Of a DNA stretch of 64,000 nucleotides, positions 44,924 through 52,919 are shown piece by piece. The notes under the pieces were generated by a model. It worked only from the letters and a program-made list of their open reading frames with translations, was not told the origin of the DNA and did not search any database. Position 1 is the stretch's first letter. Every line of letters begins with the position of its first letter. Both the position numbers and the translations under genes were made by a program. The stretch lies in the NCBI GenBank assembly GCA_964394085.1, contig CAYMWF010000014.1, forward strand, positions 1 through 64,000. The letters are read 5' to 3'. This DNA is from CAYMWF01 sp964394085 [NCBI: uncultured Gemmatimonadota bacterium] (GTDB lineage Bacteria; GCA-2686955; CAYMWF01).

Positions 44924-45670
44924 GTGGGCGTATTCAGTTTATTAGCGTTAATGATTGGGTTTGTTATCGTAGCGGGATCGATCGTACTGAACGGAGATCC
45001 GCAATGGTTCATTTTCTGGCCGGGAGTGGCGATTACCATGGGCGGCACAGCCTGTGTGGCGATAGTAGCATATCCGATTCGCCAGATCGGGCACTCGGCG
45101 AGAGTGTTTTTCCAGATGGCCGCCAGGAGGAATCCAAAACCCGAAAAGGCTTATGATCGACTCCTGGATATAGCCCGAACGGCCCGTCGCGAAGGATTCG
45201 TCGGCCTTTCGCTGGATGAGAAAAAAGACAGTAATCTGCAATTCCTCCAGACGGGAGTAGAACTTCTGGCGGATGGAGCCGATCCCGACCAGATTACCGC
45301 GATTATGGATTCCAAGTCGGATATGGTTTCGGAGGAATACCTGGTAGGTGAAAAACTTTTTACGACGCTGGGAACCGTCGCACCGATGTGGGGCCTGCTC
45401 GGGACCGTTATCGGTCTCATCCTCATGTTGAATAATGTCGATAATCCTGAATTGATTCCCAAATCGATGGCGATCGCCATGGTGACGACTTTTTACGGCA
45501 TTTTTCTTGCGGCTCTTTTTATGATTCCTATTGCCATGAAATTCAAAAGCTTCAGAGAGAAGGATGAAAAAATCCGGGAGATGATTATAAGAGGGGTTCT
45601 CTCAATCCAGTCCGGCGACAGTTCCAGGATCGTGCAGGAGAAACTCGAATCTTACAACCTTCTGAGGTAG
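44924..45670 (+). CDS. motA: MotA/PomA stator protein
   Basis: A 248-residue four-TM stator subunit. The second-half helices contain TLGTVAPMWGLLGTVIGLI and MVTTFYGIFLAALFMIPIA with the two Pro residues required in MotA (E. coli P173 and P222). The cytoplasmic loop has ARREGFVGLS, where the Arg matches E. coli R90; the position of E98 appears to be Ser. Start GTG 44924. It forms the ion channel with MotB and would press against the FliG-like rotor encoded two genes upstream. Confidence 0.94.
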   Translation: MGVFSLLALMIGFVIVAGSIVLNGDPQWFIFWPGVAITMGGTACVAIVAYPIRQIGHSARVFFQMAARRNPKPEKAYDRLLDIARTARREGFVGLSLDEKKDSNLQFLQTGVELLADGADPDQITAIMDSKSDMVSEEYLVGEKLFTTLGTVAPMWGLLGTVIGLILMLNNVDNPELIPKSMAIAMVTTFYGIFLAALFMIPIAMKFKSFREKDEKIREMIIRGVLSIQSGDSSRIVQEKLESYNLLR

Positions 45671-45675
45671 GAATA

Positions 45676-46422
45676 ATGAGCACAAGAGGTCTTTATACTC
45701 AAAAGAAGCGAGCTGGCTCCGGAACCGCCCTCCCACCTTGGATTACAACCTACAGCGATCTCATCAGCCAGCTACTGGTTTTCTTTATCATGTTGTTTTC
45801 TCTGACAAAAGCCGGCAGGATCGTAGAGCTCCAGGAATCCCTCAAGGAGTTCCAGGAAAAAGTCGAAATGGGATACCTTGTCAAGGACGGTGAGAAGCCG
45901 GGTGAAGTGGTGCTGAGGCTGGAGGCGGAGGTCCTTTTCGATTCCGGAAAGGCTCTGTTGAAGGAGACCGCCCGACCTGCGCTCGACAATGTATATGAAA
46001 TCATCCTGGAAGACATAGATCGCAGGGGGGCCGCAACCATCAGAGTGGAGGGGCATACCGATACGAGGCCCATTCACACAGTGAGGTTCCCCTCCAACTG
46101 GGAGTTGTCGGCGGCAAGAGCCATCAGTGTCGTCAGGTATTTCCTGGCAAAGGGGCTTTTTACGCCGGATAATATGCAGGCGGTGGGCTTCGGAGAGTTC
46201 AAACCGATAGCTCCCAACGACACCTACGCGAACATGCAGAAGAACCGCCGGGTAGAGATCAAGATCATCAGAACCAATATCACTACCGAGGATGTCGCAT
46301 TTCCAACCCTTACCGAGGAAGGAATTATCACTGTCGATACACTCGGACAGGAGTTGGTAATTCCGCATATCGATAAGAAATTCGAGGAATTTTTAGGGGA
46401 AATCGATACTGTCGAACAGTAA
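45676..46422 (+). CDS. motB: MotB stator protein
   Basis: A 248-residue stator subunit. The single TM helix follows PPWITTYSDLISQLL, with the ion-binding Asp28 in place. A periplasmic OmpA-like peptidoglycan-binding domain (about 95-200) shows VEGHTDTRPIH, NWELSAARAISVVRYF, VGFGEFKPIAPND and NRRVEIKI. It therefore has both the ion site and the cell-wall anchor needed for torque. A roughly 45-residue C-terminal extension follows. It starts 5 bases after motA. Confidence 0.94.
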   Translation: MSTRGLYTQKKRAGSGTALPPWITTYSDLISQLLVFFIMLFSLTKAGRIVELQESLKEFQEKVEMGYLVKDGEKPGEVVLRLEAEVLFDSGKALLKETARPALDNVYEIILEDIDRRGAATIRVEGHTDTRPIHTVRFPSNWELSAARAISVVRYFLAKGLFTPDNMQAVGFGEFKPIAPNDTYANMQKNRRVEIKIIRTNITTEDVAFPTLTEEGIITVDTLGQELVIPHIDKKFEEFLGEIDTVEQ

Positions 46423-46447
46423 AAAGATCTAATGGTATTGGGGAAAT

Positions 46448-49400
46448 ATGCAAACCAAAAGCAAAACTTTACTAATCTTCACAACCATTTTTATTCTTGC
46501 TGCCCACCATGCCGTTCTCGCTCAGCAGGCGGAGTTTGATTTCAGCAGGTGGCCCGGAACCGTAAACCTGGAAGGAGAACACTTGGGGGATCTCCTCGGT
46601 TCCACCGTCGTTGCCGGTGATTTTGACGGTGACGGGTGGCAGGATCTTGTTATCGGAGCACCCCAATCTGATGAGCCGGGCAAAGCTTCCTGCGGCAAGG
46701 TATACGTTATTTACGGAAAAGCGGGATACGAGGGGAGCTACGTGTTAGACGATCCGTTCGTCGATCATTTGACCCTCTCGGGTGATACAGGGAATGATGA
46801 ACTCGGCAATGTTATCGATGTATGGGATGTGGAAGGAAACGGATCGGATGATCTGCTGCTGGGGGCTCCAAAGGCGGATGTCTCCGGTAAGGTTGATGCA
46901 GGAAAGATTTATCTGTTATACGGGGGATCAAGGACGACAGGGGAGTTCAATATCGGTGAATTTCCAGGTATGCTCCGGGTTGATGGAAACGAGGCTGCGG
47001 ATCAGTTCGGCGCGTCGGTTGCAGCCGGTGATTTTACCGGTGATCTTGAAACCGATTTGATTGTGGGCGCTCCGCTTGCGGAGCCAGCCGGTGAAGCGTC
47101 TACAACGGGCATCGCCTATCTTCTGAAAGGACCGCTTGGAAGCGGAGTGAAAACTCTGGATGCACTTGCATCGATGGTAGTTTACGGCGAACAGACCGAT
47201 GATCGCCTCGGTTCGCAGGTTCTCGGGCTTAATTTAAACGACACCGGTCCGGATGATATGGTCTTTGCCGCTCCCAACGCGGATCTGCCCGACGAGCAGA
47301 GGGAGCGAGGCATTCTTTACGTAATGTTCGGCTCAGGATCACTGCCCGCGGAGGTTGAATTGGCCCAGGGGGATTCCGCTGATGTGACGATGGCCGGAAA
47401 TGCAGGCTCTTCCCGTTTCGGAACCGCACTCGATGGGGGTGATATAGACGGGAACGGGTACGATGAGATTGTAGCCGGGGCACCGGGCGGCGGAAGCGTA
47501 TTGGTAATCGAAGGACGGTCGAGCTTCGACCCTTTCATCGATTTGACCTATTCCAGTCCCGCTCTGTCAATATCCGGCAGTGATTCTCTCGGGTCGGTGC
47601 TTCAGGTAAATGATTACACCGGGGATGGTCTGGCTGACATCTTTTTAGGTACACCTGCCACCGCTCCGAGCGGGAAAGCATACCTGGTAAACGGCGGTCC
47701 GTTGACAGGGGCATCAGGCTCGGTTCCCGATCTGGGCCGCTGTATTTTCAGCGGAGACAGAACCGGCGATAGACTTGGTCAGGCTGTCTGCCTGGGTGAT
47801 TTTGTTAAAGACGGCAAACCCGATATGATCATCGGCGCTCCCCAGGCTGAGGGAGAAGAAGGTACAGATGCCGGGCTCGTTTATATCGTGAAGGGCGGGA
47901 CGCCATACTTGACCGATCTTTATCCAGGATACGGGGAGAGTGGAATACCAGCGGATTTCGACATGGAATTCTGGATTCGGGATGACCTTACTGCAAGTGA
48001 AGAGGACATCAATCTCAACACATTGGAAGTATATCTTTCGGGGTATACCTTCACTGCAGCGGATTTCGACACCACGGGCTCAGTTGGTGCGGAGGCGATT
48101 CACGTGCTTCTCGATATAGTGCCCGGCACCTTCCTGCCCAATACAGCCGTCGACGCTGAGATAACTGGATTCGACAAGGCCGGTAACGAGATCCCGACGA
48201 CACAGTACGTTTTCCATATGCTGAATGATTTCACGGGGCCTTGGCTCGAGAACATTGCTCCTCCGGATTCTTCGAAATACCAGCCGGTTCAGCCGGAAAT
48301 CGCCTTCAGCATTCTCGACGCCGCCAGCGGTGTGGATCTCGATGAAGTCTGGATGCATGTCGCCTACGATACAACGGCGGGCATGCCCGTTACCGACACC
48401 TTCTTCCCTAAAACGGATACGTTGATCGTGGTTGACACCATTTCGGTATCCCCACTGGGATACAGAATCAGCTATATACCGCCTGAGCCCTTTATGATGG
48501 GCGACCAGATACATGTAGAAGTCGAAGGAAAAGACTTCGCGGGTTTTCCTCTGCAGGATCCCCGGAAGTGGCTCTTTACCACGGTGGACAATGATACTTT
48601 ACCGCCCATCCTACAGAATGAATTTCCCGCGAACGGCGCTTCCGGAGTAGAGGTCCAGGCTGTAAATGTGGATGGCTTTCTGGTAGAGATCTATGATGAG
48701 CAAACAGGGGTTAATCCCGCATCCATAGATGTCACCAGGACTTACGAAGCTATTTCAGGAGACACGACAGTATCGATCACAGATTTGATCGAAATCGGGA
48801 GAATTGATGCGAATCTTTATACTGTCTCGTATCGTCCGACCGGACAGGAAGGTGATCCTCAGTTTCAGTATGGCGAAACAGCCAGGTTCAATGTACGTGC
48901 TTTTGATCTTGCGTTCGAGCCGAACCTGATGGATACGACATATTCATTCATCCTCGAAACCGACATAAATCCGCCGGAGATCACCGGACGGCAGCCGAAC
49001 CCTGACCTGGTCGATTCGATATCGGTGTTCTCAGAAATCAAGTTCGATATCACCGATGACAAGAGCGGAGTCGATGACTCTACGATCGTTTTCAAGGTGA
49101 ATAATGAAGAAATAGACATTGAGGACCTGATCTCTCCGAATGAATACCTGGGATATACGATCAGATACCCGAACATCCCTGACTCCCTGGAACAGGTGCC
49201 GCTCCCAGAAGATACGGTCACCGTTTCCGCCTGGGCCGCCGATAACGTCGGCAACGAGATGGTGCTGCCGGAAGAATGGAGTTTTATCGCCGTTCCGGAT
49301 TCAAGAACGCCCAGGATGACATTTTCGATGGAAATGCTTCTGGTGGAGCAGTCCGACACTATAGAAGTCTGGGAGACAATCCCGCCTTCCGATTACCTCC

Positions 49401-50047
49401 TCAATAAAATCCCGCAGGACTCGATCCGTATCTCCTTTACCGTAACGGATACTATTGATGAATGGGAATCAGGTATCGACCTGTCGACGATGCTGATAAT
49501 GATGGAGCTTGAGAATACCGGTCCGCCCCCGATCATTCTTCTCAGTGAGGGTGAGGAAACCCATACCGGGTACAAAACCGGCACCATGGATATCGACGAA
49601 ACTGAATCACCCGGTTTATATAACGTTAGTTTCGAACCGGACCGTCTTTCAATTGCCGAAGAGGTGACACTGTCCGTCTCTGTCAGGGATAAGGGCGGAA
49701 TCCAGGTGGTGGAGCAGTTACGGTTTAATATCAGTTACGGCGGAAGGCTCAATAAACCGTTCCCTCCTATAATCACTCCGGCTCATGGCTCAGATCCGAA
49801 TAACCGAACGACAATCCTTTTCCTTGGTGAGGGTTCGGGAACATTTACGCTTTACAACCTTGAAGGATACGCGGTTTACAGCGAGGAGAACATACCTCCT
49901 CTCAGCGGCTCCCTGTACAAAGTGACATGGGGCGGAGAATACGGCGCACCGGGGAGCAGCCAGAGAATCGTACCGGCCGGTCTTTATGTATATCAATTCA
50001 AATCGAGCTCAAAGGTTTATAACGGCACAATCGCCGTAGCGCGTTAA
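46448..50047 (+). CDS. Large secreted FG-GAP propeller / Ig-repeat surface protein
   Basis: A 1199-residue exported protein with a signal peptide cut near AQQ (residue 26). Seven FG-GAP (integrin-alpha-like) repeats fill residues 45-480, for example VAGDFDGDGWQDLVIGAPQ and AAGDFTGDLETDLIVGAP, enough for a closed seven-bladed propeller with Ca sites. Several Ig/cadherin-like domains (DxSGVDxSTI patterns: SGVDLDEV, TGVNPASI, SGVDDSTI, SGIDLSTM) occupy about 480-1095. The last 90 residues resemble the FlgD-Ig/type IX-style C-terminal domain (ITPAHGSDPNNRTTI, then VPAGLYVYQFKSSS). A cell-surface adhesin role is inferred. It starts 25 bases after motB. Confidence 0.8.
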   Translation: MQTKSKTLLIFTTIFILAAHHAVLAQQAEFDFSRWPGTVNLEGEHLGDLLGSTVVAGDFDGDGWQDLVIGAPQSDEPGKASCGKVYVIYGKAGYEGSYVLDDPFVDHLTLSGDTGNDELGNVIDVWDVEGNGSDDLLLGAPKADVSGKVDAGKIYLLYGGSRTTGEFNIGEFPGMLRVDGNEAADQFGASVAAGDFTGDLETDLIVGAPLAEPAGEASTTGIAYLLKGPLGSGVKTLDALASMVVYGEQTDDRLGSQVLGLNLNDTGPDDMVFAAPNADLPDEQRERGILYVMFGSGSLPAEVELAQGDSADVTMAGNAGSSRFGTALDGGDIDGNGYDEIVAGAPGGGSVLVIEGRSSFDPFIDLTYSSPALSISGSDSLGSVLQVNDYTGDGLADIFLGTPATAPSGKAYLVNGGPLTGASGSVPDLGRCIFSGDRTGDRLGQAVCLGDFVKDGKPDMIIGAPQAEGEEGTDAGLVYIVKGGTPYLTDLYPGYGESGIPADFDMEFWIRDDLTASEEDINLNTLEVYLSGYTFTAADFDTTGSVGAEAIHVLLDIVPGTFLPNTAVDAEITGFDKAGNEIPTTQYVFHMLNDFTGPWLENIAPPDSSKYQPVQPEIAFSILDAASGVDLDEVWMHVAYDTTAGMPVTDTFFPKTDTLIVVDTISVSPLGYRISYIPPEPFMMGDQIHVEVEGKDFAGFPLQDPRKWLFTTVDNDTLPPILQNEFPANGASGVEVQAVNVDGFLVEIYDEQTGVNPASIDVTRTYEAISGDTTVSITDLIEIGRIDANLYTVSYRPTGQEGDPQFQYGETARFNVRAFDLAFEPNLMDTTYSFILETDINPPEITGRQPNPDLVDSISVFSEIKFDITDDKSGVDDSTIVFKVNNEEIDIEDLISPNEYLGYTIRYPNIPDSLEQVPLPEDTVTVSAWAADNVGNEMVLPEEWSFIAVPDSRTPRMTFSMEMLLVEQSDTIEVWETIPPSDYLLNKIPQDSIRISFTVTDTIDEWESGIDLSTMLIMMELENTGPPPIILLSEGEETHTGYKTGTMDIDETESPGLYNVSFEPDRLSIAEEVTLSVSVRDKGGIQVVEQLRFNISYGGRLNKPFPPIITPAHGSDPNNRTTILFLGEGSGTFTLYNLEGYAVYSEENIPPLSGSLYKVTWGGEYGAPGSSQRIVPAGLYVYQFKSSSKVYNGTIAVAR

Positions 50048-50064
50048 CAACGGGGAAAATCAGG

Positions 50065-51708
50065 ATGTTTTTCAAGGCTCGGAACCAGCTCATACTCTCT
50101 GTTCTGATCATCGTCGCTGCAGCTTTGCCTTCCGAGGCTTCTTTCGAGAGGAGGGCAGGAATCCGTGCGCTGGGTATGGGGGGCGCTTTTACCGGAGTCG
50201 CCGATGATGCTTCAGCCCCTTACTGGAATCCTGCCGGAATTGGGCGGTTTTCAGCGGTTGAATTCAGAGCCGAGTATGCCCGGCCGTTTACCGGAGCTGC
50301 AAACATTGATATCAACGATGTGGATTTTGCTTTCGCGTATCCTTTCGGTAACTGGGGAACCATGCTGGGTGGTTACGACTATCTCGGTAACTACCTGTAC
50401 AATGAAGGAGTCGGGATTTTTTCATACGGCTTAGGTCTTCTCAAGCGTAAACCGCTTCTTGTCGGATTTAATGCGCGTCTTTACAGTGTCAATTACAGCG
50501 TCGGGGGGCTTTCGTCCGTGGATGCAGGTCAGGTTAAGAAGGATCTCCTGTTTTCGAATTATGGATTCGGTGAATCGGCTTTCGGCTTTGATCTGGGTGC
50601 TTTATACAGGTACCGGAATAAATGGACGGTCGGAGTTTCACTGTTCAATCTGAATGCACCATCGACGAGCCTGAATCCGGACGATCAAGACGAACTTCCT
50701 CTCACTGGCCGGATAGGGATATCGTATTTATTCAAAAGGCTCACGGGAGCACTCGACCTGGAATACAGGGATCAGTACTTCATGGACAGCAAGCCTGTAT
50801 ATATTCATACAGGCGTTGAGCAGGAGCTGTTCAGGAAACGACTGCACCTTCGGGCCGGTGCTTTCGGTATGGTTTCCCCCGAATTCTCACCCCGCCTTAC
50901 AGCCGGATTCAGCTACAACTTCCTCAGAAGGGAATGGGTCGAATTCGGCACGGATCTTCTTGACGGCAAGGAATACCAGTATCTTAAACGGCTCTGGCTC
51001 ACTCTCGAATACGGCGCGGCGTTCCCAGTTGCATCAGGTTCCTTTGAAGGCTCTTTCGGAGATCAGCGTATCGGTCTCAAAATCACATTCGACACTGCCA
51101 AGGAATACAAAAAATACATGACGCGCCAGGAACTGGAAGAAATGCTGAAAGACAAGAAGATAGAGGTCGCTCTCGATATCACCGAGTCGCTTCTCGAAAA
51201 GGAATTCGAGATCATCGAAGGTGAGAAAGAGATGATCCAGCAGGAACTCCAGGAGAGGTTCGACCAGGAACGGCAGGAGCTCATGCAAGACCTCGAGATG
51301 CAGCAGGAGCTGGAACTCGAGCAAAAACGTATAGAGCAGGATCTATTGACTGCAGGACAGCAGGAAGAGCTGGAAGAACAGATTCGTCAGTTGCAGGAGA
51401 TTATCAGGCAGCAGCAGCGGGCGATCGAAATGAGCACCAAGACGAATGAAGCGCTTCAGCATCTCATGCTTGCCGTCAGATATTATTTTCTGCAGCAGTA
51501 CGGGGAGGCTGAAAAGGAATGTTATATAGCCATCGAGCTCGCCCCTCATATCGCACTGGCATACAAGCGTCTGGGATCGATTTACTACAAGCAGGGCAGG
51601 TTCAGCGATGCCAGCGCCGCATGGAAGAAGGCGCTTGATATCGATCCGACCGATGAAGAACTGCAAAATTGGCTTGAAAGATTCAGGAAAGGGAAAAATC
51701 TCGAATGA
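50065..51708 (+). CDS. PorV/UPF0164-like barrel with coiled coil and TPRs
   Basis: A 547-residue protein with a signal peptide (about 1-26). It begins its mature part with GIRALGMGGAFTGVADDAS and PYWNPAGI, hallmark of PorV/PorQ/UPF0164 outer-membrane barrels, which extend to about residue 355. A Glu/Gln-rich coiled coil (about 355-460) and TPR-like helices (about 465-540: ALQHLMLAVRYYFLQQYGEA, YKRLGSIYYKQGRFSDASAA) follow. If the N-terminus is a barrel, the coiled coil and TPRs should face the periplasm, where they could reach inner-membrane partners. Start 17 bases after the FG-GAP gene; the end overlaps the next gene by four bases. Confidence 0.8.
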   Translation: MFFKARNQLILSVLIIVAAALPSEASFERRAGIRALGMGGAFTGVADDASAPYWNPAGIGRFSAVEFRAEYARPFTGAANIDINDVDFAFAYPFGNWGTMLGGYDYLGNYLYNEGVGIFSYGLGLLKRKPLLVGFNARLYSVNYSVGGLSSVDAGQVKKDLLFSNYGFGESAFGFDLGALYRYRNKWTVGVSLFNLNAPSTSLNPDDQDELPLTGRIGISYLFKRLTGALDLEYRDQYFMDSKPVYIHTGVEQELFRKRLHLRAGAFGMVSPEFSPRLTAGFSYNFLRREWVEFGTDLLDGKEYQYLKRLWLTLEYGAAFPVASGSFEGSFGDQRIGLKITFDTAKEYKKYMTRQELEEMLKDKKIEVALDITESLLEKEFEIIEGEKEMIQQELQERFDQERQELMQDLEMQQELELEQKRIEQDLLTAGQQEELEEQIRQLQEIIRQQQRAIEMSTKTNEALQHLMLAVRYYFLQQYGEAEKECYIAIELAPHIALAYKRLGSIYYKQGRFSDASAAWKKALDIDPTDEELQNWLERFRKGKNLE

Positions 51709-52919
51709 CGGATCCCCCTGTCAGAGAGCACAGTTATTTAGCCAGGAATTACTCGAAAATCCAAAAAGGTGTATACCTGCTGTTATTACTGGCCCTGAGC
51801 GTGGCTGTTATACTGGTGATTTTCGCACTTATATCCTCTCCGGAGCAGAAATCTTATCCATTCAGCCCCGATAGTGATGAAGTTGCCAAGATGGTCTCGG
51901 TAACTGTCACGGGCTCCATCCACAGACCGGGAACATTCGAATTACCGGAAGGTTCGACTGTGTATGATGCCCTGGTACTGGCGGGTGTCAAGAATACCGC
52001 GGACCTTGGAAACCTCGTTCTCGAACAACGCTTTGCCAGCAGTGAGAATTTTATCCATGTCGACGAAATAGAAAGGGATGAAGATGCCGCTGTAGACATG
52101 AATCCGTATATCGTACCGTTGATTGACAGTGGCGAAGACAGTTTAGAATCGAACAAAGGTAGTGATACCGGGGATGAAACTTCCGACATAGCCTCGTTAA
52201 ACGTCGTCAATATACTTTATGTCGGAGCTCCTCATGTATTCCTTCTGGCATCTGTCGCTCCGGCGACCGGAAACGGATCGTTTCTGGTGATCCCGCCCCA
52301 GACCCGAATTTCTCATCCCAGGTCCGGAGCCGGCAATCAGCTCAGCCACCTTTACCTTCTCGGCGGCGCCGGCTCGATTGTCGCATATGTCGAACGGCTC
52401 CTGCAATTACCTGTTCACTACTACGTGGAAGACAAGCAGGAAACGTTCATTACAACCGTAGAGCTGATCGGAGGATTCCGAGTCAAGCTTGATAATGAAA
52501 TAGCGGAGCATCTCCAAAAGGAGCCGGGATATCAAACCCTCACCGGGATGGACAGTTTTCGATTCATTCAGTATTTCGATATATCCTCCAATGCGGATAC
52601 TTACAGGAGAAGCACGCAGACCCGTATGTTGAGGTGGCGCCGATTCCTGGATTCCGTCTACGCTAATTTTCGTGGCATGGACTGGCGTCAGACCATTCTC
52701 CTTGCAAGGCACATCATTCTCAACCTCGAGACGAACCTGGCACTGCAGGATGTTTTATATCTTGCCAGGAGCGCCAGAACCCACGGAGGGTTCAACTTCG
52801 ACTTCCACCTGATTCAGGGTTCATACCAGAAGATCGGTGATAAGGTCTATTGGGAAATCGATGACAGCGTCGCCAGGATCGAGGGCTTGAAGCTTATTGA
52901 AATGGTTCTGAATCGGTGA
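51705..52919 (+). CDS. Membrane-anchored SLBB-LCP (LytR-CpsA-Psr-like) protein
   Basis: A 404-residue protein with an N-terminal TM helix (about 23-43), an SLBB-like domain (about 64-115: VSVTVTGSIHRPGTFELPEG) and a divergent LCP-type domain from about 165 (VVNILYVGAP, FLVIPPQTRI, LIGGFRVKLDNEI, LTGMDSFRFIQYFD). LCP proteins attach polymers from lipid carriers to the cell wall; SLBB domains bind glycans. Some LCP catalytic Arg/Asp residues cannot be placed with certainty, so activity is unproven. It overlaps the upstream barrel gene by four bases and overlaps the convergent WecA-like gene tail-to-tail by 26 bases. Confidence 0.75.
   Translation: MTDPPVREHSYLARNYSKIQKGVYLLLLLALSVAVILVIFALISSPEQKSYPFSPDSDEVAKMVSVTVTGSIHRPGTFELPEGSTVYDALVLAGVKNTADLGNLVLEQRFASSENFIHVDEIERDEDAAVDMNPYIVPLIDSGEDSLESNKGSDTGDETSDIASLNVVNILYVGAPHVFLLASVAPATGNGSFLVIPPQTRISHPRSGAGNQLSHLYLLGGAGSIVAYVERLLQLPVHYYVEDKQETFITTVELIGGFRVKLDNEIAEHLQKEPGYQTLTGMDSFRFIQYFDISSNADTYRRSTQTRMLRWRRFLDSVYANFRGMDWRQTILLARHIILNLETNLALQDVLYLARSARTHGGFNFDFHLIQGSYQKIGDKVYWEIDDSVARIEGLKLIEMVLNR

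Noticed and set aside
43109-46422. Ordinary flagellar operon
   Set aside because: Only torque-related parts exist, the FliF part lacks most ring domains, and no export or filament gene is in the window. A scattered flagellar set elsewhere cannot be excluded.
46448-51708. Complete type IX secretion system
   Set aside because: Only accessory-like pieces (PorX-type regulator, PorV-like barrel, FlgD-like C-terminus) occur; no SprA, PorK, PorL, PorM, PorN or PorP homologue is visible.
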